A stretch of 44,959 bases of DNA from a virus: positions 1 through 44,959 of IMG/VR virus record IMGVR_UViG_3300024267_000525, one strand, 5' to 3'. Below the pieces are notes generated by a model that was not told where the DNA came from, made no database searches, and saw only the letters and a program-made list of their open reading frames with translations. Both the position numbers and the translations under genes were made by a program. Of this stretch, positions 27,144 through 36,516 are shown one piece after another; within the stretch, counting starts at the first letter, position 1; the number at the start of each line of letters is the position of its first letter.

Positions 27144-29420
27144 TTAGAAGTTACCTGTTGCGATTTCTCCAGTATTTAAGATTGTTGTTCTATGAACTAT
27201 AATCTCTAAACCTTTAACCGGTTCAACAAATGTATCTAAGATACCCATGTTGTTATCGATAATTTCATTAGTATTATTTGTCTGATCCATTACGTTTTTA
27301 TAAGCGTAAACACCTTGATCTGCAAGAACTGATTCCATAAATGAATCTGCAAGAGTTTTAATCTCTAATCTTGTTTGTGCAGTGTTAAATTCAAAAACAT
27401 AATCTTTAAGAATATCTGCAATACCGTTTTCAATGTAAATTAATACTTCTCTAACGTGAGCAGAACTTAAAGCAGACTTAATAGTCTGTTGTGCAGTTTT
27501 ATTACCTTTAATTACAAGACCAACTCCTCTTTCGAATACGATTGGGTTATAACCAAATGGTTCTAAGTTATCTCTATCTGATTTATCAAATGGATATTCA
27601 GCTCCAATTACATTAGTACCGCCAATAACTCCTCTTCTTGGACCTGCGACGATTGACCATGGTAATGAATCTGTAAATTTATCAATGTAGTTATTAGAAA
27701 CATAAGCCGCTGGTGGAACAACTGTTACTTTACCGTTTTCTCTTACATTTAAACCAGGACCATAGTAGAATCCGTAATTAGCACCATCTCCAATTGAAGG
27801 TAAAGAATATGTACCAGTTGGATTCTGTGATAAATCACCTCCGTCTTTTACAAATCTTGTTTCAAAACTTCCAGTAAATGCATCTGTAAAGGATGGATCT
27901 GTAGATTTTTTAAATTCTTCAACAGTTGGAGCATTTAAAATACAAGAAACGTTTTGTCTCTCTTTTGCAATTTGTGTAAATTCAGCTTTATTTAATATAC
28001 CACCTTCATAAGATCCAAAAGAATCAACAATATATCTTAAATCAATGACGTCTCTATCTACTAATGCAGCTTTAACACCTCCACTTGAGAATGCAGTTAA
28101 ACAATTTTGAATTGTTTGATCATCAATTGTTGCTTTATTTAAATTAAATAAAGAATATTCAGTAGCAGAAGCTTCAAATGATTTAACAGCAAGATCAGTA
28201 GCTGGATCAAATGTAGCGTCAACTGGTTGTGAACAACTCACAGTATAAACACTTATTTCATTTGGAGAAACGCCTGTTGTTGTTTTAGAAATTCTTGTTA
28301 CTCTAGCTAAAGTATCAGCAGCAGATGCTGGCATATAATCGCCTACAGATAATGTCAATGCATCGTTATTTGCTGACGTAAATGTAAATGATGAACCTGT
28401 TGCAGCAAATACAAAGTCAGTTCCAGAAAAATCAATTGATCTATCACCTGCACTTAAACTATATGAAAGTAAAGTATTAGCATCTGTCGCATCATATGCG
28501 TTACCTATTAAATCAGTATTTCCAGCTTCAACTGCAGCTTCATTAATTGCACAGAATAAACCTGTTCTTCTAGACTCTGCGTTTATTTGTTGTTCAACGT
28601 ATAAACCATTACCTTCTAAATCTGTAAATCCTGGGATAATTGAACCAGTATATTGTGCTAATAAACTAACTTGTCTTTCATTTGCAAAATCTACTAATTT
28701 ATCTTTTAATAAACCAGTTGAAGTAAAATAATCTCCATAAACTGGATCTAAATCCATTGCAGAAGCTTCGAATTTTCCTTGAAATACTAAAACATCTACC
28801 ATGTAGTCTGAAATATAATCAAACTCGTTAATTCCATCTGGAATATTGTCTTCACCATACCACTCTCTTGCAATAACATTAAAAGAATTATCTAAATCCT
28901 GTGCTTGTCTTACAATAACTGTAATGTTTTTTTGACCGATGTTTACTAAATTTAAAGCTGTAAGAGATGTTTCTAAATCTCCTAATGTTTCTAAAACTGA
29001 TTGATCAGATGGAAACATAAACTTATCAGTATTATGAAATTTTGCAAATTCATCTGTAGCTGAAACGTTTGCAGCTGCATCATCAGAACCATCTGTACTA
29101 ATTTTAGCATAAGAAGCTACATCATTAGAATCAAAACTTGCTAAGTTCATAGCAAGGATTGGACCTCTTTTTAATGCTTCTAAACATGATCTGTGAAAGA
29201 ACATTCCTTTCTTTTCTAATTTTTTGTCGATTCCACCAAAGATTAAAACAAAAGTTTCTGTATCTTCAACGAAAACCGGCGTGTTGTAAGGTCCCTTTCT
29301 TGAGTGACCCGCAACTAATCTTATTGTCTCAGCAGATATACTTGATACCTGGGACTTATCAAATTCTAAACGGTAAACTCCCGAAGATTTGAATTGTAAT
29401 AATTGAGGACTAAGTGCCAT
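27144..29420 (-). CDS. tail sheath protein (gp18-like)
   Basis: A 758-residue protein (T4 gp18: 659). The N-terminus FKSSGVYRLEFDKSQ and ETIRLVAGHSRKGPYNTPVFV (in part) match the contractile sheath fold, and the C-terminal segment DKSDRDNLEPFGYNPIVFERGVGLVIKGNKTAQ and then S-A-L-S-S-A-H-V-R-E-V-L-I-Y-I-E-N-G-I match the conserved sheath C-terminal domain. A large middle insertion (about 200-480) with beta-rich content is likely the surface-exposed domain. It forms the contractile outer tube. It has a GATATATA motif 34 nt upstream and a strong terminator after it. Confidence 0.9.
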   Translation of the reverse strand: MALSPQLLQFKSSGVYRLEFDKSQVSSISAETIRLVAGHSRKGPYNTPVFVEDTETFVLIFGGIDKKLEKKGMFFHRSCLEALKRGPILAMNLASFDSNDVASYAKISTDGSDDAAANVSATDEFAKFHNTDKFMFPSDQSVLETLGDLETSLTALNLVNIGQKNITVIVRQAQDLDNSFNVIAREWYGEDNIPDGINEFDYISDYMVDVLVFQGKFEASAMDLDPVYGDYFTSTGLLKDKLVDFANERQVSLLAQYTGSIIPGFTDLEGNGLYVEQQINAESRRTGLFCAINEAAVEAGNTDLIGNAYDATDANTLLSYSLSAGDRSIDFSGTDFVFAATGSSFTFTSANNDALTLSVGDYMPASAADTLARVTRISKTTTGVSPNEISVYTVSCSQPVDATFDPATDLAVKSFEASATEYSLFNLNKATIDDQTIQNCLTAFSSGGVKAALVDRDVIDLRYIVDSFGSYEGGILNKAEFTQIAKERQNVSCILNAPTVEEFKKSTDPSFTDAFTGSFETRFVKDGGDLSQNPTGTYSLPSIGDGANYGFYYGPGLNVRENGKVTVVPPAAYVSNNYIDKFTDSLPWSIVAGPRRGVIGGTNVIGAEYPFDKSDRDNLEPFGYNPIVFERGVGLVIKGNKTAQQTIKSALSSAHVREVLIYIENGIADILKDYVFEFNTAQTRLEIKTLADSFMESVLADQGVYAYKNVMDQTNNTNEIIDNNMGILDTFVEPVKGLEIIVHRTTILNTGEIATGNF

Positions 29421-29454
29421 AATTTTTATCTATTTTTTTTTAGTTTTTATAATC

Positions 29455-29462
29455 TATATATC
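29455..29462 (-). promoter_or_regulatory. GATATATA late-type promoter motif
   Basis: GATATATAGATTATAAAA on the minus strand, 34 nt before the sheath start. The extension GATTATAA is shared with the motif before the coiled-coil gene at 41224. Confidence 0.65.
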
Positions 29463-29481
29463 TACCTAAATCTAGAGTATT

Positions 29482-31296
29482 CTATAATAAGTCGTAAATG
29501 TCAAAGTTAAGGTCTCCTTGTTCTTGACTGTCTTTATACAGTGTTAATTCCATATAGTCATGAATTTCTGGATCTATAATATCTAGTAATTCTTCTATTG
29601 AATCTGCATATGCCGTTGTGTTAAAAAATTCAGTTGCAATTATACTTGACATTGCAAGGTCATCATGTCCCATTTGTGCACCATATTTGCCACTTGGTAG
29701 TGTACCAAAAAGACTTATTTCATTTGCAGTTTCAAATTCAGTTATATTCATTCTATTAGTTTCAAACAACGATTTAAAATTTTGACAAAATATTGGCTTG
29801 TTATCATTTTTTATTTTAATACCATGTTTAACTCCTTTTGCATCATGTCTATGTTTAAATCTAAGCACCATCTCTTCATCAAAATCATTTCTTCTTGGAA
29901 ATACTGTTTGTAAATATTTAAGTAATACAGAACCATATGTATTAAATTCTATAACCATCTTAACGTTTTCACTATATAAAAGATCTACGCTTATAATATA
30001 TAAGCATTTTGCAAAATCTTCTATTACATGTTCATTTGATCTAAATGTGCCTACTTGATTAAGTTTAAAGAAGTCATACATTGCACCAGGCGTTGCCAGA
30101 TTATCCATTTCCTTTTTTGTCATTGGATCAACTCTAAATATATTAATGATTGAGTAGTCACCCCCATTGCCTTCAGCAATATCGACTGAAAGTAGCCAAT
30201 ATTTGTCTTGGTCTCCTAATGTTTCGACATCAAATCCAGGATGCCAACTTAAAAAACCTTTAGTTTCTATTTGTGCATCTACAAATTCATCTATTTCATG
30301 AAATTGATAGTCTTTCATTTTACTTCTTAAATTCTTCATAGAACCTGGATCTAATAAAAGATTTGATGAACTTACAAATTCATTTCCATATTGTCTATTG
30401 AATGCTTCTATGCTTCCTAAGTTTCCAAGTTCTCTTTTATACCATGCATCATCTCTATCTGGATGTTGCCACCAATCTATTCTCATTGGAGCATATTCAT
30501 TATCTCCTCGCTCAGCGGCACTATAAATCTTATAAAATTTGTTAAAGCCATTTGGCGTACTTGTAATAATAATCCTTGAAACCTTAGACGCTGAAAGTGT
30601 TGGATAAACGTTTTCGTAAAAAGTATCAACAATTGAAGGGTGAATGTGGGCAAACTCATCCAAGAACAAGAGGTGAATTGTAAAACCAATACCTGCCTTT
30701 GCAGTTGTACTTTGCCCTACAAGTCTACTTCCATTATCACACTTTACATTCATTACATCATACTTTGTAATTCCTGGCTTCATAAAGAAAGGTAAGTTTT
30801 CTATAACAACCTTTGCTTTATCTATAATTTCTTTTGTAGTATCTGATTTATTTGCAAGCAGTAATGTATTCTTGTCTGTAGAGAATGTTAAAAACCAGGC
30901 ATTAAATATAGATGCCATAACAGTCTTACCCATTTGCCTACTTGCAAGACATATATTAAATCTATTTTCTTGAAAGGCTCTCAACATATCCTTTTGATAG
31001 TCTCTCAATTTTACTTGTTGAATACCCTCATCTGTAAGAACCACTGCGTATTTCTCTGCAAAATAAACAATATCTGCAGCACACCTTGCAAGTTCTTGAA
31101 TTTCTTCATCTGTATATTCAAAAACAATATTACCTCTTCTTAAAAATTGTCTACCTTCATAAAATGGCATTTTAACCTGAGGCTTATAACCTTGGTCCAT
31201 CGCAACTTCAAGGTCTTCTACTTTTTTAGTAGACCACACTAATCGGTCACTTGTAGCTTGATCAGTTTCTTTTGGTATCCAAAAATTATCACTCAT
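29482..31296 (-). CDS. terminase large subunit (gp17-like)
   Basis: A 604-residue packaging motor (T4 gp17: 610). Walker A is A-S-R-Q-M-G-K-T-V (about 118-126), Walker B is L-L-F-L-D-E-F-A (about 208-215), the coupling motif is I-I-T-S-T-P-N-G, and the RNase H-fold nuclease domain starts at L-L-S-V-D-I-A-E-G-N-G-G-D-Y-S (about 369-383), with later Asp in GHDDLAMS. It cuts concatemers and pumps DNA into the head. It overlaps the small terminase gene by 8 nt. Confidence 0.95.
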   Translation of the reverse strand: MSDNFWIPKETDQATSDRLVWSTKKVEDLEVAMDQGYKPQVKMPFYEGRQFLRRGNIVFEYTDEEIQELARCAADIVYFAEKYAVVLTDEGIQQVKLRDYQKDMLRAFQENRFNICLASRQMGKTVMASIFNAWFLTFSTDKNTLLLANKSDTTKEIIDKAKVVIENLPFFMKPGITKYDVMNVKCDNGSRLVGQSTTAKAGIGFTIHLLFLDEFAHIHPSIVDTFYENVYPTLSASKVSRIIITSTPNGFNKFYKIYSAAERGDNEYAPMRIDWWQHPDRDDAWYKRELGNLGSIEAFNRQYGNEFVSSSNLLLDPGSMKNLRSKMKDYQFHEIDEFVDAQIETKGFLSWHPGFDVETLGDQDKYWLLSVDIAEGNGGDYSIINIFRVDPMTKKEMDNLATPGAMYDFFKLNQVGTFRSNEHVIEDFAKCLYIISVDLLYSENVKMVIEFNTYGSVLLKYLQTVFPRRNDFDEEMVLRFKHRHDAKGVKHGIKIKNDNKPIFCQNFKSLFETNRMNITEFETANEISLFGTLPSGKYGAQMGHDDLAMSSIIATEFFNTTAYADSIEELLDIIDPEIHDYMELTLYKDSQEQGDLNFDIYDLL

Positions 31297-31942
31297 TGTC
31301 TTCTGTCTCTGCGTCTTCTATATCAGCTTGTTGAATTCCAGCCTGGATTTGATTCATAAGGTCTTTAGTACCTCTTTGTATATTTGCACTTGAGTTATTA
31401 CCACCGACTCTACTGTCTAACTCTTGGTCATCGTCTCTCTTTTTATAAAGTTCAATGTCTCTTGCAATTCTCTTTGTACTTTCTTCAGTTGCCATTAAAT
31501 ACATTGTCTGGCTCTTAATAATATCTAACATTGATTTCTGTAGTGTGGCAAGTACCTCGAACATTCTAGGTGCAAGTTCTCCACCTTCTATAGTTTCTAA
31601 CAATGTAGTTAGGGCTCTCTCACCTGCATTTAATTGATAGACTAATGAACTCATTGTCATTTCGTCCATTTTCTTTTTAGCCATTAAATATTCATCCTTC
31701 TCTATAATGTCAGCTTCGAGATAAAATTGCATAAGACTTGTGATAGTTTTCTTAGCCTGCTTTTCAGCGCCAGCTTTCATATCACCATAATTAATTGCTG
31801 GAGTTGCATTATGAAATTTAGGAACTGGCAAATCGCTTGGATCTTGCTCTACGTCTATTTTTTCATCTGGGCCTAAAAGATCTTCTAACTCTTTTTTAAT
31901 CTCGTCGGCTTGTTCTGAAATAGTTTTCTTTTTCTCTGACAT
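31289..31942 (-). CDS. terminase small subunit (gp16-like)
   Basis: A 217-residue helical protein overlapping the gp17 gene by 8 nt, the T4 gene 16-17 order. Central helices (about 60-160) contain ALTTLLETIEGGELAPR and FEVLATLQKSMLDIIKSQT, compatible with the oligomeric coiled-coil core; both ends are charged and flexible. It would recognise DNA for packaging and stimulate the motor. Assigned mostly by position and size (T4 gp16: 164). A near-match GAATATATA lies 19 nt upstream. Confidence 0.75.
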   Translation of the reverse strand: MSEKKKTISEQADEIKKELEDLLGPDEKIDVEQDPSDLPVPKFHNATPAINYGDMKAGAEKQAKKTITSLMQFYLEADIIEKDEYLMAKKKMDEMTMSSLVYQLNAGERALTTLLETIEGGELAPRMFEVLATLQKSMLDIIKSQTMYLMATEESTKRIARDIELYKKRDDDQELDSRVGGNNSSANIQRGTKDLMNQIQAGIQQADIEDAETEDNE

Positions 31943-31972
31943 TATCTATAGTTTTATAATCTATATATTCGA

Positions 31973-33934
31973 TTATCTTGAACTACCATATTTTTGTAGC
32001 TGTAATGAAGGTATTGCATTATCAATTATTAAAGCACGTTGAGAGTCTCTTACAACATATTGCTGCAATACGTTCGTGTGTTGCTCCTCTTCAATTGTCT
32101 TATCAAACATTCTAATATTAGTTACATTAAATTTATTTCCTCTAAGACTCCAATTAACATCAGTTTCCCAAATATGAGGGGATAATGTTTCTAAATTACC
32201 AGCGAACCCTTGTTCTAAGTCAGTTTGGCCAGTTGGATCTGTATAATTATTTTGTTTGTCTAATACATAAATATATGCACTTACCTCTCCATATGTATTA
32301 CTTAAATTAACTACAACCCCGTACCATTTATCTTTACTTAAAATTATATTGTGTAAAAATGAATACTCTTGTGCATTTATAATAATTTTAATGTACATAT
32401 TTGATATACTTATAATTAAGCCCTTGTCTAGAATATTAGTACCATCTATTATTTCATGATTTTCACTATCTGTAAAATTAAAAGTATTTGTTGGGTTTAC
32501 CCAAAACGTAAATGCCCTATTTTCATTCATTTTTAAATTAGACATAGCTTCATAAACAACAGCAGGTGCTTGAAATTCATCTGCTAATACAGTTGACATG
32601 TCATAATAATTTCTTGTAACAACAGTCCATCTATTTTTAAGATTAATATCGTTTAATGCAAGATCTTTATGTACAAATTTTCTAACTCCATCCTGTGCCC
32701 TATGGTGAGTACTTTGATATTGCAGAGGTTTTGTAACCTTTTCTTGCTCTTCTTTAATTTCTTCTCCAAATATTTCTTCAACTCCTTTTACTAAATCTGT
32801 AAGATCTTCTTCAAAACCTTCTTTATTTGTTGAAGTCCTATTTTCATATTTTTTCAACATTACTTTAAAATATGTAAGTTCTCTATTAAATTCATCTGCG
32901 AGACTTGTCATACTAACCTCGTACATTTTATTGTTAAAAGGAAAATATAAATAGTCTCTACTGCGTGGAATTTTATTCTCACTAAAATGTTTTCTGAATT
33001 CTTCACCTGTAATGTGGATTTCAAAGTCTTCAAATCCCATTCCAAATATATCAAAATTAGCCTGCTCTGTTGGAAACTCATTATTAGGTACCATTACCTT
33101 AATACTTGCCTTTTCAATTACGTCATATAACGAATATTCTTTTAAAATAACGTCTCTACTTCTTACGTTTGGCTCTACTCTATAATAAGTTACATTATGG
33201 CCATAGACGTTGTTTGCAAGATTTGAAAGACTCTTATAAAGATGTGCTGGTTTTTGTAAACCATAAGGATTATATAAATTAGCAGTATCGCATTCTACTA
33301 TAATATTAGTGCATCCGTCTAATTCAAATGGTTCGCAGTCTACACATGTTTGTGGACATTCAACGACTGTTCCATCTTCATATTCTATTGTATATGTAAT
33401 GCTTAAAAATATAAGATCATGTAGTGGTTGTATGTCTTCGACAGTTGATCTAATCTCTAACCAAAGAGGTTTACTTGGATCAAAATCTATATCTAATAAT
33501 TCCCCTACTAAAGTTCCCTTTGTGAGTGGATGCCATTCAGCATGTTCTCCACCTTTTTCTATAATATCATTTTGGCTCCATCTAAATTCATAGCTAAAAT
33601 AATTATATTGATCTGTCTTAACATAAAAGGTAACATCAGTGAGATCTACTTGTGAAGGTGTTTGTAAAACTAAAGTTTCAATATTAGGAGTATTATCTAC
33701 TACAAACTCATAACCACCTGCCATTACGATGTCTCCATTGTTTAAGTCTAAATTTGTACCGAGACCAGTGACTGTGGAATTTCCTGTCTCAAATGTTAAT
33801 TTACCAACTGTAAATTCATTTGAAAATGCAGTCTTAATATTCCAATCTAAAATTTTTTTAACCTTTAAATAAGGGTCTACTAATTTTGCAATTATCTTAT
33901 CTCCGACTTCAGTTGCTATATAACCTGTAACCAT
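31973..33934 (-). CDS. virion structural protein with C-terminal LamG-like domain
   Basis: A 653-residue protein. The N-terminal part (about 1-190) is beta-rich and resembles neck/tail-type structural proteins; it contains a Cys-rich stretch (VECPQTCVDCEPFELDGC, about 188-205). The C-terminal 200 residues have a concanavalin/LamG-like pattern (AFTFWVNPTNTFNF, KGLIISISNMYIKI, SKDKWYGVVVNLSNT, VSAYIYVLDKQN). It may be a neck, head-decoration or fibre-attachment protein; the LamG fold could bind glycans. Position before gp16/gp17 fits the neck gene place (gp13-gp15) in T4-like order. Exact function uncertain. Confidence 0.65.
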   Translation of the reverse strand: MVTGYIATEVGDKIIAKLVDPYLKVKKILDWNIKTAFSNEFTVGKLTFETGNSTVTGLGTNLDLNNGDIVMAGGYEFVVDNTPNIETLVLQTPSQVDLTDVTFYVKTDQYNYFSYEFRWSQNDIIEKGGEHAEWHPLTKGTLVGELLDIDFDPSKPLWLEIRSTVEDIQPLHDLIFLSITYTIEYEDGTVVECPQTCVDCEPFELDGCTNIIVECDTANLYNPYGLQKPAHLYKSLSNLANNVYGHNVTYYRVEPNVRSRDVILKEYSLYDVIEKASIKVMVPNNEFPTEQANFDIFGMGFEDFEIHITGEEFRKHFSENKIPRSRDYLYFPFNNKMYEVSMTSLADEFNRELTYFKVMLKKYENRTSTNKEGFEEDLTDLVKGVEEIFGEEIKEEQEKVTKPLQYQSTHHRAQDGVRKFVHKDLALNDINLKNRWTVVTRNYYDMSTVLADEFQAPAVVYEAMSNLKMNENRAFTFWVNPTNTFNFTDSENHEIIDGTNILDKGLIISISNMYIKIIINAQEYSFLHNIILSKDKWYGVVVNLSNTYGEVSAYIYVLDKQNNYTDPTGQTDLEQGFAGNLETLSPHIWETDVNWSLRGNKFNVTNIRMFDKTIEEEQHTNVLQQYVVRDSQRALIIDNAIPSLQLQKYGSSR

Positions 33935-33957
33935 ATTTTATTTATCTGATTTTATAA

Positions 33958-34206
33958 TTAATCCTCGTCTCCTGAAACACCTGTTTTTCTACTAAATTTT
34001 TCAACAGTAGTAAAACCAAGGCCTGCGCCTGCTAACCATAACATGCCTTCAAACATATATTCCTTTAATGGAATTTCAACAAAAATGTTTACAATAAATG
34101 CAGTTGAAATTAAAACAAAAGAAATTAATGTAATAAGTCTTTTAGACGATGGCTGACCATCGACGTCCATTAATATCTTTTCTAAATAAGATTTTTTATT
34201 TTCCAT
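33958..34206 (-). CDS. holin-like small two-helix membrane protein
   Basis: An 82-residue protein with two membrane segments (about 23-42 SLITLISFVLISTAFIVNIF-like, and about 52-67 FEGMLWLAGAGLGFTT) joined by a short loop and flanked by charged N- and C-termini. The G-A-G-L-G-F-T-T-V-E-K-F pattern resembles phage holin-type proteins. A GATATATA motif lies 20 nt upstream and overlaps a hairpin that ends in the start codon, so its translation appears controlled. A structural role is possible, so holin is a working assignment. Confidence 0.6.
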   Translation of the reverse strand: MENKKSYLEKILMDVDGQPSSKRLITLISFVLISTAFIVNIFVEIPLKEYMFEGMLWLAGAGLGFTTVEKFSRKTGVSGDED

Positions 34207-34230
34207 ATAGCAAGGCTTCTTTTTGCTATA
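34206..34230 (-). promoter_or_regulatory. hairpin overlapping the start codon of the holin-like gene
   Basis: On the minus strand, TATAGCA (34230-34224) pairs with TGCTATA (34212-34206), 7 bp with an 11-nt loop; the last base of the second arm is the A of the start ATG. The late motif GATATATA (34234-34227) overlaps the first arm, so transcripts beginning there would lack that arm while read-through transcripts would have it. Confidence 0.55.
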
Positions 34231-34861
34231 TATCTTCCAAATAGTCAGTAATTATTAACGCTTCTGGATTGTCTTCATACCAATAATCAAATTCTTGTAA
34301 AATTCTATCGCAGACATTTTTTACATTTTGGTCATCAGTTACTCCTAGTTTTTCAAGTCTATCTGAAAGAGCTTTTAATTTTACTAAAGAATAATTAATA
34401 TTTTTTATGCAACCTACTTCTTTTAAAACATAATTAACAAACTCCATGTCTTTTTCTTTAAAAAAATCAAAAGTTCTAAAACTACCTCTAATAGCCTTAA
34501 ACTCAAAGTTTAAAGTTTTTTCACCTTTTGTATTTTCACTCAATCTAGTAAATCTACTATTTTTAGAATAAGATATTTGAAACCATCTTAAGTTAGGCAT
34601 TTCTTCTAATATCTTTTTAAGAAAATAGACAGTGTTTGCCTTTTTATGTAAAACCTCATGAGGGATTAAAGGCAAATCATCTACTTCATTTCTAAAGTAT
34701 TTATATAAAAGTCTAGCGATGTCTTCTCTTCTTACTAATATAGTATTTTGATGTTGTTTAATTTTACACTCGTTACATATTAATGTATAAAGTTTTCCAT
34801 CTATTGAATTATATTTATATAAAGTAACTGCGATTACTTCTGGAAATAAATATCTAGGCAT
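34226..34861 (-). CDS. hypothetical protein
   Basis: A 211-residue protein of mixed structure with a C-x-x-C pair (CNECKIK, about 28-34) and basic central region. It directly follows the probable clamp-loader small subunit (8-nt overlap), within a replication block; T4 has genes 33, 59 and dsbA near rnh, but no resemblance is strong enough to assign. It ends just upstream of the holin-like start. Confidence 0.55.
   Translation of the reverse strand: MPRYLFPEVIAVTLYKYNSIDGKLYTLICNECKIKQHQNTILVRREDIARLLYKYFRNEVDDLPLIPHEVLHKKANTVYFLKKILEEMPNLRWFQISYSKNSRFTRLSENTKGEKTLNFEFKAIRGSFRTFDFFKEKDMEFVNYVLKEVGCIKNINYSLVKLKALSDRLEKLGVTDDQNVKNVCDRILQEFDYWYEDNPEALIITDYLEDI
34227..34234 (-). promoter_or_regulatory. 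GATATATA late-type promoter motif
   Basis: GATATATAGCA on the minus strand 20 nt before the holin-like gene. It overlaps the first arm of a start-codon hairpin. Confidence 0.6.
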
Positions 34862-35279
34862 AAACTTTTATTTGATTTTCTAATTTCTTAAGATCAGAGT
34901 AAAATTGTTCTTTATTAAACTCCTTTAATTCTTCTACTTCTCTCTTACCAATTTCGTTTTTTTCCATATAAAATCTTAAAGCTTCATCAGATGGCTGATA
35001 TTTTTCTTTAACATTTTTATTAGAACTCTTTGTTCTAGTATATATCCAACCTGGCACTTTATTAAAACGACTTGCAACCATTTGCCAAGAATCAATTACT
35101 TTACTTCCATTAATGCCATTAAAATTAAATAATTGTGCATTTGCTGGAAACTTAATTGACATAAAACGATTAATCATAAAATGATGTCTCTTTTTAGAAG
35201 ATTCTTTTACATTTGCATAACTATCTCTCTTTGTAAACATGATTTTTACAAAGTCAAAAAGTTTAGTTTCATCTAACAT
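34854..35279 (-). CDS. probable clamp-loader small subunit (gp62-like)
   Basis: A 141-residue protein. The pattern F-D-F-V-K-I-M-F-T-K-R-D, R-H-H-F-M-I-N-R-F-M-S-I-K-F-P and then S-R-F-N-K-V-P-G-W-I-Y-T-R-T-K resembles phage clamp-loader A subunits, where a conserved I-N-R/K-x-[LM]-S and a W-x-K segment occur. T4 gp62 forms the clamp loader with four gp44 subunits. The gp44 gene is 1.2 kb upstream in the same block, only separated by RNase H. The resemblance is weak and position carries much of the call. Confidence 0.5.
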   Translation of the reverse strand: MLDETKLFDFVKIMFTKRDSYANVKESSKKRHHFMINRFMSIKFPANAQLFNFNGINGSKVIDSWQMVASRFNKVPGWIYTRTKSSNKNVKEKYQPSDEALRFYMEKNEIGKREVEELKEFNKEQFYSDLKKLENQIKVYA

Positions 35280-35280
35280 A

Positions 35281-36513
35281 TTAAAAAAGTTTAGTGTTTG
35301 TTTTCTTACCTACTAGTTTTAACTTCTTTTTCTCTTTTGTTTCAGGAATATTTGCAAAGGCATCATATTGCTTTGGTGTTTGACTAACCTTTAGCCAACC
35401 TGTACCTTCTAAGATTTTTTCTTTATTAGTCAATTGAGAAAGATCTGTACCTTCTAATACTTTTAATTCTGATTCTACACTTGAATATATTTCATTTTGA
35501 ATTGCATCTGGAATAACTTTAGTATGCAACATCATTAGACTCATATTCTGTGAGATGTTATTTTTAATTTGTGCAATTGATGATTTACCTATAACTCTAT
35601 AAACTACATCTGCGAGTTTTTCTATTTCATCTTTATTAAACAATTGATCGATAACAAATTGACTATTTTCTTTATTGTATTGTTGAAATATTTTATCTGC
35701 GAGTTTTTCTGTAATTGAATATGTTCTAAGTTTGCCGCCTTTCATTTCTTTCTGCCATAACACAACTGATGGGATATTATCTGACTTATCGCCAATCAAT
35801 AGCTTATTGAACATAAATTCGTCGCAATTAACTTCTGTTAATTTAACTTTATTAGATTGAATCCAATCTTTAATTGCAATTTTATATTCTTCTCTAACAC
35901 CTGAGTATGTAGATAGATTAAATAATAGGTCGTCTGTGTCAGTTGTTTCAGATGTGTCTAAGACATTAATAAAATCCTTGAAACAATATAGACTTTTCTG
36001 TACCGGGGAATACCACAGGGAATAAGAATCATTAGCCTTTGAATAGTTAACAAGCTGAATAAGATCTTTATCGCCTGTCCATATAATAGAATTGCGACCT
36101 CTGTTAATAAGTAAAGTTGACCAGCCAAATAATACATCGTCTGCTTCTGCACCTTCTATTTTATGTACAACTACGCCATGTTTTTGTAAGATGTTTTGAA
36201 ATTCTTCATATACACCATAGACCGCATTCCAATCTATAGAACTATCTGCTTTTCTTGTGCCTTTATATTCTGCAGTTGGAAATAAATCTTTACGCCAGCT
36301 TCTTGCATCTACTGCAACAACGACCTTGTCTATGAAGCCGCGCATTTTTCTTACTTCTGATGCAAGATCAATTGCAAGTTTTCTCATTAGTGAAGCACGC
36401 GATGCTTCATCTTCTAACATTACACCATTCTTTGGTCTTGGTAAAACAAAGAGGCGACTATGTAAAAAATAGTTACCGTCAATAAGTAATGTATGTCCGC
36501 CTTTTCTCATCAT
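35281..36513 (-). CDS. 5'-3' exonuclease / flap nuclease (T4 RNase H-like)
   Basis: A 410-residue FEN-family nuclease. Acidic metal ligands appear in LLIDGNYF (9-16), VVAVDARSWRKDLFP with the A-E-Y-K-G-T-R-K arch motif (about 66-87), EGAEADDVL (about 119-127), TGDKDLIQLV (about 143-152) and GDKSDNIP (about 235-242). It removes RNA primers and flaps in lagging-strand synthesis. It is longer than T4 RNase H (305), with a C-terminal extension ending K-K-K-L-K-L-V-G-K-K, possibly a clamp- or SSB-binding tail. The neighbouring clamp loader supports a replication role. No GATATATA motif is close upstream. Confidence 0.9.
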   Translation of the reverse strand: MMRKGGHTLLIDGNYFLHSRLFVLPRPKNGVMLEDEASRASLMRKLAIDLASEVRKMRGFIDKVVVAVDARSWRKDLFPTAEYKGTRKADSSIDWNAVYGVYEEFQNILQKHGVVVHKIEGAEADDVLFGWSTLLINRGRNSIIWTGDKDLIQLVNYSKANDSYSLWYSPVQKSLYCFKDFINVLDTSETTDTDDLLFNLSTYSGVREEYKIAIKDWIQSNKVKLTEVNCDEFMFNKLLIGDKSDNIPSVVLWQKEMKGGKLRTYSITEKLADKIFQQYNKENSQFVIDQLFNKDEIEKLADVVYRVIGKSSIAQIKNNISQNMSLMMLHTKVIPDAIQNEIYSSVESELKVLEGTDLSQLTNKEKILEGTGWLKVSQTPKQYDAFANIPETKEKKKLKLVGKKTNTKLF

Positions 36514-36516
36514 AAT

